Shown here: positions 18,501-25,172 of the stretch, piece by piece
Position numbering within the stretch: the stretch's first letter is position 1
How the letters are laid out: every line of letters starts with the position of its first letter
Source of the DNA: a bacterium
GTDB lineage: Bacteria > Electryoneota > B3-LCP
Assembly (NCBI GenBank): GCA_026394195.1
Contig: JAPKYS010000009.1
Coordinates: 1 to 61,886 of the forward strand
Reading direction: 5' to 3'
DNA length: 61,886 nucleotides
Program-made: the position numbers and the translations under genes
The notes under the pieces: generated by a model
What the model saw: only the letters and a program-made list of their open reading frames with translations
What the model was told of the DNA's origin: nothing
The model's database searches: none

Positions 18501-18926
18501 TACCCGGATACCGCCTGGAGCAGCAGCAATTTCCAATTCACCAAGGTAGTAACCGGGATGGGTCCCTGGGAAGGGGCTTTCGTCAACAGCGGGGAAGATT
18601 ACCCTGAATATACCTATGGCTCTATCTCGACCTCCTTCCTTCCAACTGAATTCAAGCTGAGTCAGAACTATCCCAACCCCTTCAACGCGGAAACCGTGAT
18701 CCCCTTAGAACTACCTCAAAGATCTCACGTTAAAGTAGAGATATACAATCTGCGGGGGCAGAGGGTGTGCACGGCGTTCGACGGGGTGAAAAATGCAGGC
18801 TGGGAAAAAGTGCGCTTCAACGCAGTCAATTTAGCTTCCGGTATGTACTTCTGCCGGGTTACTGCTGAAGGCTTGGAGAGAGAAGGCAAGTTCAGTGGAG
18901 TAAGCAAAATGGTGGTACTGAAATAG
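15525..18926 (+). CDS. Secreted M28-family zinc peptidase with C-terminal sorting tail
   Basis: A 1133-residue multidomain exported protein. Start 15525 is chosen for AGGAGGT at 15514-15520 and the signal peptide that follows (LLLVPIMLLAEL). The M28 domain lies at about residues 140-430 with the expected metal and catalytic residues: AAHYDAT, GADDDASG, AGNEQGLIGS, LDADMVGY and HYHSATD. Beyond it are Ig-like/CARDB-type repeats (DDYVGNHNGQIEYSEG and the related DDAAGGNNNGRLEPGE) and a lectin-like domain rich in Trp and Tyr. The C-terminus has a PNPFNAETVIPLEL sorting tail ending in MVVLK, so it should be secreted or surface-attached. Likely role: extracellular aminopeptidase for peptide scavenging. 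It stands alone between its own promoter and terminator. Confidence 0.9.
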   Translation: MAALRWSLGIVLLLVPIMLLAELTPVVIDQTQTTPISQLNQIGFLIHARSGNYLVGTLPDSTKAAQLQGCTRLKGIPSDFAGVYEIGDRALPEDNELRQRLTILFDFGHSLLIVADARQLNELTAVKIPFRAIAKLGRPERETNPQLYETDSINPMVGVILDQISPSSYQNNLNALQNFGTRNTYNPQCDSAAVWIQQQFQNMGLSSWRDTFEIGGLMRYNVLAQRPGTLHPERVLYLAAHYDATAGLPVLPEDYAPGADDDASGAALVLECARVISQFGFQNTIRFAIFAGNEQGLIGSENYLTHLPIPGETYLGALDADMVGYSGTDPWPPDLVIYSDANPASIVIANKINEAITTFLPTFQQPVIHQDASMVYADHAPFWDAGIPAVLAMEDEVWGNDLNPHYHSATDQVQYLDVQYALHSVEALLAATTDLAMPNTIAQSWLTADHVTIDDYVGNHNGQIEYSEGIHLTIPIINAGGIAAPNVNATLTESDPYITFSDAQENYGNIPAQDTITVVNAFTGVVGIDVPDLHQFDVAVSMTSGTNHWVSTIQMVAHAPVIEMTGLIVDDAAGGNNNGRLEPGETANLKITLQNHGTYLAQNLNATLTEYNPYLTVNTAINSYGSLQPDSSAQRNFSVTAAASSPAFYLVNFNLAGSAIAGWTNSQNFNLSVGQPVHLPTGPDQYGYRAFDLNDEPYGPAFSWIEIDPNQGGQGTLLNATADDQTFFVTLPFTFRYYGQDYTELSICTNGWIACGHRTSVAYANTTLPSAAAVPAMIAPYWDDLSPQISGGISYYFNAPLGLFIVEYYRVRDYSPNTDYHTFEVVLYDPAVYPTLTGDGNILIQYGQLGNTASCTVGIENHDRDDGIQYLYNTAYDSTAANIGQGMAILFTTGYANPNVTITMTPINPPIQIPAPGGSFQYNVNVHTLAPNTLTMDIWIMMRKLPDGIWTGPYLNAARSLPSGASPVRLRNQTIAGTLAPGTYLYEGRVGAYPDTAWSSSNFQFTKVVTGMGPWEGAFVNSGEDYPEYTYGSISTSFLPTEFKLSQNYPNPFNAETVIPLELPQRSHVKVEIYNLRGQRVCTAFDGVKNAGWEKVRFNAVNLASGMYFCRVTAEGLEREGKFSGVSKMVVLK

Positions 18927-18931
18927 TACAG

Positions 18932-19152
18932 TCGGGGAGGATAGACATTCTTGTCTGTCCTCACGCAGCGTGATCAAATAGTCAGGCGGGAATGCCTGAC
19001 CTCCCCAAGAAAGATGTAGGGGCGTTTAATTAAACGCCCTGTCAAGGAACGTAACGTAGGGGCGCAGCATGCTGCGCCCCTACATGCGAGATATAGTCGG
19101 GGTCGCCCCTGACCCCCGACAGGGGCCGCCCCGCCCTGAAGAACGGGGCTCC
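18932..19152. repeat. Cluster of intergenic palindromes
   Basis: At least four palindromes follow the peptidase gene: GGATAGACA/TGTCTGTCC (about 18942-18963), GTCAGGC/GCCTGAC (18981-19000), GGGCG around TTTAATTAAA (about 19019-19041) and a perfect 28-base palindrome with GTAGGGGCGC arms (19056-19083). A further GC-rich hairpin runs from about 19097 to 19134. The 28-base palindrome and the tgaagaacggggct phrase (19137-19150) match the repeat at 137-216. Confidence 0.6.
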
Positions 19153-19173
19153 AGCCCCCTTGAGGGGGCTTTT
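19153..19173 (+). terminator. Terminator downstream of the peptidase/palindrome cluster
   Basis: A 7-bp stem AGCCCCC/GGGGGCT with loop TTGA, followed by TTTCTCT on the plus strand. It also belongs to the composite palindromic repeat, so a terminator role is not exclusive. Confidence 0.5.
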
Positions 19174-19252
19174 CTCTGTATAGACCAATACTTTAGCACC
19201 TGGTATTTGCCTGCAATGCTCTCTTGAATTTATGGTTTTCCAGCCAATGCCA

Positions 19253-19286
19253 CAAAAAAAAGCAGACGGTCAGGATACCGTCTGCT
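19253..19286 (-). terminator. Rho-independent terminator of the 19342-19914 gene
   Basis: Minus strand: 10-bp perfect stem AGCAGACGGT/ACCGTCTGCT, 6-base loop, then TTTTTTTT. About 55 bases past the stop codon. Confidence 0.85.
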
Positions 19287-19341
19287 TGTACTCTTAGCGC
19301 GTCTATGTTTATACTGCAACTCCAGTGACAGTGAATGCAGC

Positions 19342-19914
19342 CTATCGGATGAGGTCATTGACCATCGAGCTCACTCGCTCACTGATAACGTCCCTTAGTC
19401 TGACCTCAAGGTCAATTGAAGAAGAGTCGTCTATTGAATATTGCTGTGGGGTTGAACCATCATTCAGAGGAAGTTCACGATTGAAGAAGGCGCTGAGTTC
19501 GGGATCGGTATTGCTTTGATGAAGCCAGATCGAATTCCCGCGGGCGCTTTTCATCAGCAGGAAGGCATCAGCGGTATTCGAGAGCAACGGATTGACATAC
19601 CCCACGATCACACTCCCGCCATCCTGGTCCTTCTCGAAATAATACCCGTAGGAAAGCCGATTCTGCTTGTGCGCCTTTACGCAGACCTTGCGGCCACTAA
19701 CGTCCGATTTTGACCAATAAGCATCATAAGATTGATGGTAGGGGGAAGAAACGTACCTCGCTTCAATCGTGCTTTTTTCGGTCTTAATGCTGAGTACAGT
19801 CTTGCGCTCACCGTCTTTACCCAGGGTCGTCTTAACCGATAAACTACTGCTTCTCGCCCACACCGAAAGTGGCAACACTGCCAGAATGGTCAGAAGGATC
19901 ACCAACTTCTTCAT
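19342..19914 (-). CDS. Secreted protein of unknown function
   Basis: A 190-residue exported protein with a clean signal peptide (MKKLVILLTILAVLPLSVWA). The mature part is charged and beta-rich (SLSVKTTLGKDGERKTVLSIKTEK) with a helical, acidic/basic C-terminus (IDLEVRLRDVISERVSSMVNDL). I recognise no family. GGAG lies about 10 bases before the ATG. It is a single-gene unit with its own terminator and a candidate promoter at 20030-20059, divergent from the creatininase-like gene. Confidence 0.75.
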   Translation of the reverse strand: MKKLVILLTILAVLPLSVWARSSSLSVKTTLGKDGERKTVLSIKTEKSTIEARYVSSPYHQSYDAYWSKSDVSGRKVCVKAHKQNRLSYGYYFEKDQDGGSVIVGYVNPLLSNTADAFLLMKSARGNSIWLHQSNTDPELSAFFNRELPLNDGSTPQQYSIDDSSSIDLEVRLRDVISERVSSMVNDLIR

Positions 19915-20029
19915 GTCTCAGCTCCGCGGATTGTGGACAATTAAAAAATGAACTCGATTGACTCCATAGCGGCTGTTTGCTTCGACAGGATGAATCGCAG
20001 ACTAAAATCAGCCAGTCGACCAAAATATA

Positions 20030-20059
20030 ACTATAGCAGCGTTCAAATTACAAATGCAA
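20030..20059 (-). promoter_or_regulatory. Candidate promoter of the 19342-19914 gene
   Basis: Minus strand TTGCAT-N18-TATAGT, about 115 bases before the start codon. The rest of the 19915-20200 gap holds no gene I can see. Confidence 0.45.
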
Positions 20060-20200
20060 ATTTTTGCAAATTCGATGGATCAACGCGTTCATTATTTAGA
20101 CTGCTTTGTTCTTGAAAAAGTTACATCAGAGCAGTATCTTTTATCTAAACATCTTTCACAGCATAGGCTTACAACCCGGGGAAGGGGCTTTAGGTGAACC

Positions 20201-20986
20201 ATGGAAACAAAAAAAACAAGATCGACAGCTCCTGAGCGGCAGGTGAAAAAAAGTGCGCCGGTGTATTTCGATGAACTGAGCATGGCGGAAGTGAGAAAAA
20301 ACGCCGATAAAAAGCGAGTGGTGCTCCTTCCGTTGGGCAGCGTTGAAGAGCATGGGGATCACCTGCCCTTGAACACCGACAGTATCCAGCCGGAATTTGT
20401 GGCAGAGGAGGTGTCGAGGCGGACTGGCTGTCTGATCGCTCCACCCTTGCGATATGGCTTGTGCGAAGCTGCCCGGAATTTTCCCGGAACCATCTCCATC
20501 GAGTTCGATACGTTGCGCTTCATCGTCCGGGACATTCTTACAGAATTTATCCGCCAGGGCTTCAATCGTTTATTGGTCATGAGCGGTCACGCAGGATCGA
20601 TGCACATGGCGGCGTTGCGGTTGGCGGCGCGAGAGGTCATTCAGCAGCATCGAGACGACCCCAAGGAGAGTATTCCACGCATTATGGTGTTGTCGGATTA
20701 CGATTTCGCCTACCTGCTCAAAGGAAAAGGCTTCGATGACCGAGATGGTCATGCTGGAACCATCGAAACCTCCAGAGTCATGGCGATACGCCCCGATCTG
20801 ATCAAAAAACAGGGAAAGCGGAGTTACTCGCAATTTCCCAAATTTGAAATCGTTCCGGACCCTGAAAACTACTTTCCGGGCGGCGTCAATGGCGATCCGA
20901 CCGCCGCGACGGCAGAGAAAGGGCGGATGCTCAATGATTTTATCATCGCTGAAATCTGCAAGTTGGTGCTGGATTTAAAACGGTGA
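20201..20986 (+). CDS. Creatininase-family amidohydrolase
   Basis: A 261-residue protein of the creatininase family, metal-dependent hydrolases of cyclic amides or formamides (creatininase, MftE-type and ArfB-type enzymes). Recognisable motifs: LPLGSVEEHGDHLPLNTD (metal ligands Glu/His/Asp), MSGHAGSMHMAAL where relatives usually have NGHGGN, and DGHAGTIETS near residue 185 supplying a further His and Glu. The first ~20 residues are a basic extension. The ATG follows AGGTGA at a good distance. It overlaps the dehydrogenase gene region by a GTGA junction, so the two are probably an operon. Substrate unknown. Confidence 0.85.
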   Translation: METKKTRSTAPERQVKKSAPVYFDELSMAEVRKNADKKRVVLLPLGSVEEHGDHLPLNTDSIQPEFVAEEVSRRTGCLIAPPLRYGLCEAARNFPGTISIEFDTLRFIVRDILTEFIRQGFNRLLVMSGHAGSMHMAALRLAAREVIQQHRDDPKESIPRIMVLSDYDFAYLLKGKGFDDRDGHAGTIETSRVMAIRPDLIKKQGKRSYSQFPKFEIVPDPENYFPGGVNGDPTAATAEKGRMLNDFIIAEICKLVLDLKR

Positions 20987-20994
20987 GATTTGCC

Positions 20995-22020
20995 ATGCGA
21001 GCAATGATACTAAAACAGATCTGCCATCTGTCGGAAAATAGAGCGCCTTTGGAACTGGTGGATATACCGATTCCAGTCCCGAAGGACAGTGAAATTCTGG
21101 TCAAGGTTTCTGTCTGCGGAGTTTGTCATACCGAACTGGATGAAATCGAAGGGCGAACGCCACCGGCATTTCTTCCCATGGTGCTGGGACACCAGGTGGT
21201 GGGCACAGTCGCTGAACAGGGGAAGTTGGCATCTCGCTTCGAAATCGGCGAACGCTTAGGCAGCGCCTGGATCCATTCGGCTTGCGGCATCTGCGAGTAT
21301 TGTCAGAGCGGTATGGAGAATCTCTGCGCCGAATTCAAAGCCACGGGGAGAGACGCTTGCGGTGGGTATGCAGAATATATGACCGTCCCGGAGGCTTTCG
21401 CGTACCCGATTCCACCTATCTTTACAGATTCGGAAGCAGCGCCGCTGCTCTGCGCCGGAGCCGTCGGTTACCGATCCTTGAAGTTGACGGAGCTTAAGGA
21501 CGGTCAAACTTTAGGACTGACCGGCTTCGGCGCCTCAGGACATCTGGTGCTCATGCTGGTGAAACATCTATATCCACATTCGAAAATCTTCGTCTTTGCG
21601 CGCAGCGAAGAAGAGCGTGAGTTTGCCCTGAATCTGGGCGCCGATTGGGCGGGAGATTCCGAGGGGGTGTCCCCCGACAAGCCAAATGCCATCATCGATA
21701 CGACACCGGTCTGGAAACCCATTCTGGCGGCACTCGGCAATTTGAAACCGGGCGGACGGCTGATCATCAACGCTATTCGCAAGGAAGATATTGACCGGCA
21801 AGCTCTACTTGATCTCGACTACTCACAGCATCTCTGGATGGAAAAGACACTTAAGACCGTCGCCAACGTCACCCGAACAGACGTGGCGGAATTTTTAAAT
21901 CTGGCAGCTCAGATTCCCATTAAACCGGAGGTGCAGGAGTATCATCTGGAAGATGCCAGTCGAGCCCTGATCGAGTTAAAGGAGAGGAAAATTCGCGGCG
22001 CCAAAGTACTGATCATTTAG
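20995..22020 (+). CDS. Zinc-dependent alcohol dehydrogenase (MDR family)
   Basis: A 341-residue medium-chain dehydrogenase. Start 20995 gives the family-typical MRAMILKQ; a GTG at 20983 that overlaps the previous stop is an alternative. Catalytic zinc ligands: Cys in CGVCHTELDEIEG, His in LGHQVVG. Structural zinc: four cysteines in CGICEYCQSGMENLC. The nucleotide-binding stretch is GLTGFGASGHLVLMLVK. Expected to oxidise alcohols or reduce aldehydes with NAD(P). It directly follows the creatininase-like gene; a shared pathway cannot be deduced. Confidence 0.88.
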   Translation: MRAMILKQICHLSENRAPLELVDIPIPVPKDSEILVKVSVCGVCHTELDEIEGRTPPAFLPMVLGHQVVGTVAEQGKLASRFEIGERLGSAWIHSACGICEYCQSGMENLCAEFKATGRDACGGYAEYMTVPEAFAYPIPPIFTDSEAAPLLCAGAVGYRSLKLTELKDGQTLGLTGFGASGHLVLMLVKHLYPHSKIFVFARSEEEREFALNLGADWAGDSEGVSPDKPNAIIDTTPVWKPILAALGNLKPGGRLIINAIRKEDIDRQALLDLDYSQHLWMEKTLKTVANVTRTDVAEFLNLAAQIPIKPEVQEYHLEDASRALIELKERKIRGAKVLII

Positions 22021-22041
22021 GAAAGTCATCAAAAAAATCAC

Positions 22042-22070
22042 TTGCCCTGAAAACTCCCTTTTGCTATATT
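22042..22070 (+). promoter_or_regulatory. Promoter of rubrerythrin-rubredoxin
   Basis: TTGCCC-N17-TATATT, giving an ~80-nt leader before the rubrerythrin ATG. Confidence 0.7.
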
Positions 22071-22157
22071 AGGAACAAATCGGAGCATGGTTAACGGTGG
22101 AATTTTAAAGAATTCAAATAAACCTGGAGCTCAGATACAGCTCTGAAGGAGTGCAAA

Positions 22158-22679
22158 ATGAGTAAAACGGAAGAAAATTTAAAAGCCGCCTTTGCCGGGG
22201 AATCTCAGGCGCGCAACAAGTACACCTTTTTTGCCCAGGTTGCCAAGAAGGAAGGCTATCACTACATTGCCAAATTGTTCGAAGAAACGGCAGAAAATGA
22301 GCGGCGCCACGCCAAGGATCACTTCGCCCTGCTCAAGGGGATCGGCGATACCAAAGCCAACCTAAAGGAAGCTATTTCCGGCGAGCATTACGAGGTCACC
22401 GAGATGTACCCGACCTTCGCCAAAGAGGCTGAAGCTGAGGGAAACAAAGAGGCAGCGATTCTGTTCAAACAAATCGCTAAAATCGAAGCCCGTCACCGCG
22501 ACCGTTACAAGCGCATTCTGGAAATGGTGGAGAATGGCACGGTCTATAAGCGGGAAAAGCCGATCAAGTGGAAGTGCAGCGTCTGCGGGTACGTGCACGA
22601 AGGAACTGAGCCGCCGGAAAAATGCCCGGCTTGCAAACATCCGAAAGAATACTACGAACCAGCCAATATGGACATCTAA
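22158..22679 (+). CDS. rbr: Rubrerythrin
   Basis: A 173-residue protein of standard length. The N-terminal ferritin-like four-helix domain carries the diiron ligands (GESQARNKY, ENERRHA, EARHRDRY), and residues about 136-170 form a rubredoxin-like FeS4 domain with CSVCGYVHEG and CPACKHP. It reduces hydrogen peroxide to water in anaerobes, taking electrons via rubredoxin. GAAGGAG precedes the ATG. The next gene, 13 bases on, encodes rubredoxin, a natural electron donor, so the pair is an oxidative-stress operon. Confidence 0.96.
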   Translation: MSKTEENLKAAFAGESQARNKYTFFAQVAKKEGYHYIAKLFEETAENERRHAKDHFALLKGIGDTKANLKEAISGEHYEVTEMYPTFAKEAEAEGNKEAAILFKQIAKIEARHRDRYKRILEMVENGTVYKREKPIKWKCSVCGYVHEGTEPPEKCPACKHPKEYYEPANMDI

Positions 22680-22692
22680 CCCGGGAGGACTC

Positions 22693-22830
22693 ATGGCAAG
22701 GTACGTATGCCAGGTTTGCGGGCACGTCTACGACGAAGAGAAAGAGGGCGTTAAGTGGGATGATCTCCCCGACGATTGGACCTGCCCGGTCTGCGATTCC
22801 GAAAAAGAGCTGTACATTAAGGAAGAATAA
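22693..22830 (+). CDS. Rubredoxin
   Basis: A 45-residue rubredoxin, starting at the ATG preceded by GGGAGGA (22682-22688). The FeS4 site is formed by CQVCGHVYDEE near the N-terminus and CPVCDSEK near the C-terminus. It is shorter than the usual 52-54 residues but complete. Probable electron donor to the rubrerythrin encoded just upstream. Confidence 0.95.
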   Translation: MARYVCQVCGHVYDEEKEGVKWDDLPDDWTCPVCDSEKELYIKEE

Positions 22831-22851
22831 ATAATAAAGGAAAAGGGGGGT

Positions 22852-22877
22852 GGCACGGTCAGCTTGATGACCGTGCC
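22852..22877. repeat. REP-like palindrome A, copy 1
   Basis: A 10-bp stem with left arm GGCACGGTCA and loop GCTTGA. Nearly identical to 23246-23271. It pairs with palindrome B at 22906-22929 as a compact two-palindrome unit. Confidence 0.75.
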
Positions 22878-22905
22878 TGAAAAGGATAATCCATTTTTAC
22901 CAACT

Positions 22906-22929
22906 GCAGGGGCATCAAGCTGCCCCTGC
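22906..22929. repeat. REP-like palindrome B, copy 1
   Basis: A 9-bp stem with left arm GCAGGGGCA and loop TCAAGC, which is the reverse complement of palindrome A's loop region. Repeated at 23867-23890. Confidence 0.75.
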
Positions 22930-22969
22930 TACTCAGTAGAGTGTTAGGTATCTAGGGAGTGTGATTAGC

Positions 22970-23179
22970 ATGTCGAATAAAGAAATACAGAGATTAATAG
23001 CCGATGGCATTGGCTATGGTGATCCTGAGGCGAGGCTCCAAGATGATCGCAGACTACAGGTTCTCCTTGCAGAAGAACAATCTAAAATTGGAACCAGGCT
23101 GAACTGGTTGACTTTCCTCTTGGTTATAGTAGGTTTGTTAAATGCAGTGGCGCTCGCACTTCAAGTTTGGGGCAAGTAA
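22970..23179 (+). CDS. Small predicted membrane protein
   Basis: A 69-residue protein of unknown function. Start ATG 22970 lies downstream of AGGGAG; a GTG at 22961 would add three residues. The first half is charged and helical (ARLQDDRRLQVLLAEEQSKIG), and the C-terminal third is one transmembrane helix (LTFLLVIVGLLNAVALALQVW). It lies between palindrome B copy 1 and palindrome A copy 2, next to the REP transposase; it may be passenger or host sequence. Confidence 0.55.
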   Translation: MSNKEIQRLIADGIGYGDPEARLQDDRRLQVLLAEEQSKIGTRLNWLTFLLVIVGLLNAVALALQVWGK

Positions 23180-23245
23180 AAATATATAACAAATCGCCTA
23201 CGTGCTTTGTGCGCTTAGTGCCCCTCTGCCTGCTGTACGTGGGGT

Positions 23246-23271
23246 GGCACGGTCAGCTTGATGACCGTGCT
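23246..23271. repeat. REP-like palindrome A, copy 2
   Basis: Same arm and loop as 22852-22877, with ggggt before and tgaaa after in both copies. Lies 33 bases upstream of the transposase gene. Confidence 0.75.
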
Positions 23272-23303
23272 TGAAATTGAAATTTATCTAAAGATGTTGA
23301 ACC

Positions 23304-23840
23304 ATGACCGCTAAACACTATTCCGACGAGTCTCATGCACATTATTTGACTTTTTCCTGCTATAAAAAACTTCACCTTTTTCTCGATGAAATCGTATATC
23401 GTCTTTTCCTCGATAGTTTAAATCAAGCGCACTCCCGAGCCCTTTTCAGACTGTATGGATTCGTCATTATGCCGAATCATGTACACCTGCTCCTTTTCCC
23501 CAAAGTGACAGTCTCGATTTCAGCGATCTTAACTGCCATTAAGCAACCCTTTAGCTATAGGGCTCTGAATTATCTGGGAAATATTAATGCAGGATTGTAT
23601 CAGCAATTAACAGTGCGAAAAGGGGATAAACTAATCCGTCGCTTTTGGCAGGCTGGTGGGGGGTATGATAGAAATGTTTTCAAAGATGAGACATTCGTTC
23701 ATACGCTCAATTATATGCACGATAATCCTGTTCGCAAAAAATTGGTAGCATCTCAAAGTGAGTGGAAATGGTCCAGCGCAAGGGTCTATGAGAAAAGAGA
23801 GCTTGATGTTATTAAACTGGATTATCCTGAGTGGTGGTGA
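23304..23840 (+). CDS. REP-associated tyrosine transposase (RAYT, Y1/HUH family)
   Basis: A 178-residue single-strand DNA transposase related to IS200/IS605 TnpA. The HUH motif is HVH at residues 59-61 (VIMPNHVHLLL), and the candidate catalytic Tyr is in FWQAGGGYDRNVF (Tyr121). The family signature NYMHDNPVRKKLV and the C-terminal EWKWSSAR are present. RAYTs act on REP palindromes and are thought to spread them. Here the gene sits between palindrome A (23246-23271) and palindrome B (23867-23890). A decayed relative lies at 61550-61775. Length and motifs look intact, so it may be active. Confidence 0.92.
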   Translation: MTAKHYSDESHAHYLTFSCYKKLHLFLDEIVYRLFLDSLNQAHSRALFRLYGFVIMPNHVHLLLFPKVTVSISAILTAIKQPFSYRALNYLGNINAGLYQQLTVRKGDKLIRRFWQAGGGYDRNVFKDETFVHTLNYMHDNPVRKKLVASQSEWKWSSARVYEKRELDVIKLDYPEWW

Positions 23841-23866
23841 ATGAGATGAAAATCCTCCAATAAACT

Positions 23867-23890
23867 GCAGGGGCATCAAGCTGCCCCTGC
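23867..23890. repeat. REP-like palindrome B, copy 2
   Basis: Identical arms and loop to 22906-22929; 26 bases after the transposase stop codon. Confidence 0.75.
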
Positions 23891-23954
23891 CACCCAGTCC
23901 CTACAACTTTACTATATCGCAGCCCAATAATGCAAATTTCAAAGGAGAATTCAA

Positions 23955-24368
23955 ATGAAACCGGTCAAACCAAATCTTAACAGACCACTTTGGAATCCTA
24001 AGTTCGATCAATATTTGTCAAAATATTCACCGGAGTTACAAGCGCGGATAAAGGAGAAATTGAAATTTCACGGGAAGGTTTCCTTAAATGGAATCAAACG
24101 CGCAGAAAAAGAAGTCCTTCAGGAAGTTGCTGACGGTAAAAGTACTTCGATTATGACTGTCGCTAATCTGACACTTGAAGAGCTGAAAACGCTCATTCGT
24201 GAGTCCGTCAAACAGACTCTTACCGAATTGCTCTCTGATCCTGATGAGGGGCTGGAGTTGAACTCTGAACTCCAAGTTGCGTTGCAGCACTCTCTCGCCG
24301 AAATTGAAGCGGGAGGTAAAACGCAACCTGCACAGGACGTAGCAGCTAAACTCGGTTTGGATTGGTAG
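23955..24368 (+). CDS. Probable antitoxin of a RelE-type pair
   Basis: A 137-residue protein with AAGGAG just upstream of the ATG. The second half (from MTVANLTLEELKTLIRESV to AQDVAAKLGLDW) looks like the small acidic antitoxins found before RelE/ParE toxins, with the typical LxSDPDEGLEL stretch. The first ~65 residues are an extra, basic N-terminal part that I do not recognise. The toxin-like gene starts one base after its stop codon, the usual antitoxin-first order. The toxin is frameshifted, so the pair may be decaying. Confidence 0.6.
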   Translation: MKPVKPNLNRPLWNPKFDQYLSKYSPELQARIKEKLKFHGKVSLNGIKRAEKEVLQEVADGKSTSIMTVANLTLEELKTLIRESVKQTLTELLSDPDEGLELNSELQVALQHSLAEIEAGGKTQPAQDVAAKLGLDW

Positions 24369-24369
24369 A

Positions 24370-24632
24370 ATGTACCAGGTCAATTTTACACCCAACGCCG
24401 AAGCCGACTTGTCTAACTTGGACATTTCCACCGCAAGAGAGTGCTTAGAAAGATAAAATGGCTGGCAGAAAATTTTGATGCCATATCTCCAGAAGAATTA
24501 GCAGGTCCCTGGAAAGGCGTGTTTAAATTGCGGGTCGGAGATTATCGTATTTTATACACCGGTGATCGATTGAAACAAGATATCGTCATCCATTTTATAA
24601 GACACCGCCGAGAAGTTTATAAGATTAAATAA
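24370..24632 (+). pseudogene. Frameshifted RelE/ParE-type toxin
   Basis: The frame from the ATG at 24370 (MYQVNFTPNAEADLSNLD) runs into a stop at about 24454-24459. The remainder of a RelE-like toxin (RVLRKIKWLAENFD ... GVFKLRVGDYRILYTG ... IHFIRHRREVYKI) is encoded in a frame displaced by one base. The break lies near 24420-24440 and is explained by loss of one base. The C-terminal part keeps the conserved LRVGDYRILY and HRREVY elements. Translation from the GTG at 24441 would give only 63 residues. A sequencing error cannot be excluded. Confidence 0.75.
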
Positions 24633-24702
24633 CCTCAGTCCCCTAATCTTCCTCTCACTCCACCTGATCTCCCCCCTCTTTTAAAAAAATCCAAAATAAT
24701 AC

Positions 24703-24731
24703 TTGACTTTATGTAAATAATACATTACATT
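24703..24731 (+). promoter_or_regulatory. Promoter with overlapping operator of the XRE regulator
   Basis: TTGACT-N17-TACATT. An inverted repeat ATGTAA-N8-TTACAT (24711-24730) covers the spacer and most of the -10 element, a good position for repression by the HTH protein encoded just downstream (inference). Confidence 0.65.
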
Positions 24732-24778
24732 ATGTCTGCAATTAGTGACTAATCCACGGATGATCCCGCAAGACGACC

Positions 24779-24982
24779 ATGGAAAACAAACTGAGATACT
24801 ACAGGTTCATGCATCAAGAGATGACGCAGATGACGCTGGCTGAGCGAACCGGGGTGACTCGCCAAACCATTTTCGCCATTGAAAAGGGCACCTTCAATCC
24901 TTCGGTGAAGCTGGCGTTGAAGATGGCAAGGGTGTTCGGCGTCCCAGTGGAGGATATTTTTGCACTGGAAGAGGGCGATTGA
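24779..24982 (+). CDS. Small XRE-family HTH regulator
   Basis: A 67-residue stand-alone helix-turn-helix protein: LAERTGVTRQTIFAIEKG is the HTH core and NPSVKLALKMARVFGVPVEDIF the following helices. Such short Cro/CI-like regulators often sit beside membrane proteins that they control; here a duplicated DERQ membrane protein follows. The operator-like inverted repeat in its promoter suggests autoregulation. No clear Shine-Dalgarno sequence. Confidence 0.88.
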   Translation: MENKLRYYRFMHQEMTQMTLAERTGVTRQTIFAIEKGTFNPSVKLALKMARVFGVPVEDIFALEEGD

Positions 24983-24998
24983 TTCGTCAGTTAAACCA

Positions 24999-25140
24999 GC
25001 GTCAGATCTCCGCTTCGCTAAGGACCTGACGCAACAAAGAATAGGTTATTCCGGACACGCTTCGCTTGCCGGAATGACAAGATTCAAGTAGTCGTTTCAG
25101 CGACTTGATCTAAACGAGCACCCGAATTCATTCGGGTGGT
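24999..25140. repeat. Run of intergenic hairpins
   Basis: Four hairpins in a row: GCGTCAG/CTGACGC (24999-25032), ATTCCGG/CCGGAAT (25048-25075), CAAGT/ACTTG (about 25085-25107) and CACCCGAA/TTCGGGTG (25119-25138). The second contains the cttcgctt ... ggaatgac wording common to widespread bacterial intergenic repeats. They separate the regulator from the membrane-protein gene. Confidence 0.5.
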
Positions 25141-25172
25141 GAAAATTCCACCCTTCTATACGGAATTGAACC

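Noticed and set aside
19056..19083. Perfect 28-base palindrome as a regulator operator
   Set aside because: It lies downstream of a gene, away from any promoter, and belongs to a repeat also seen at 192-216.
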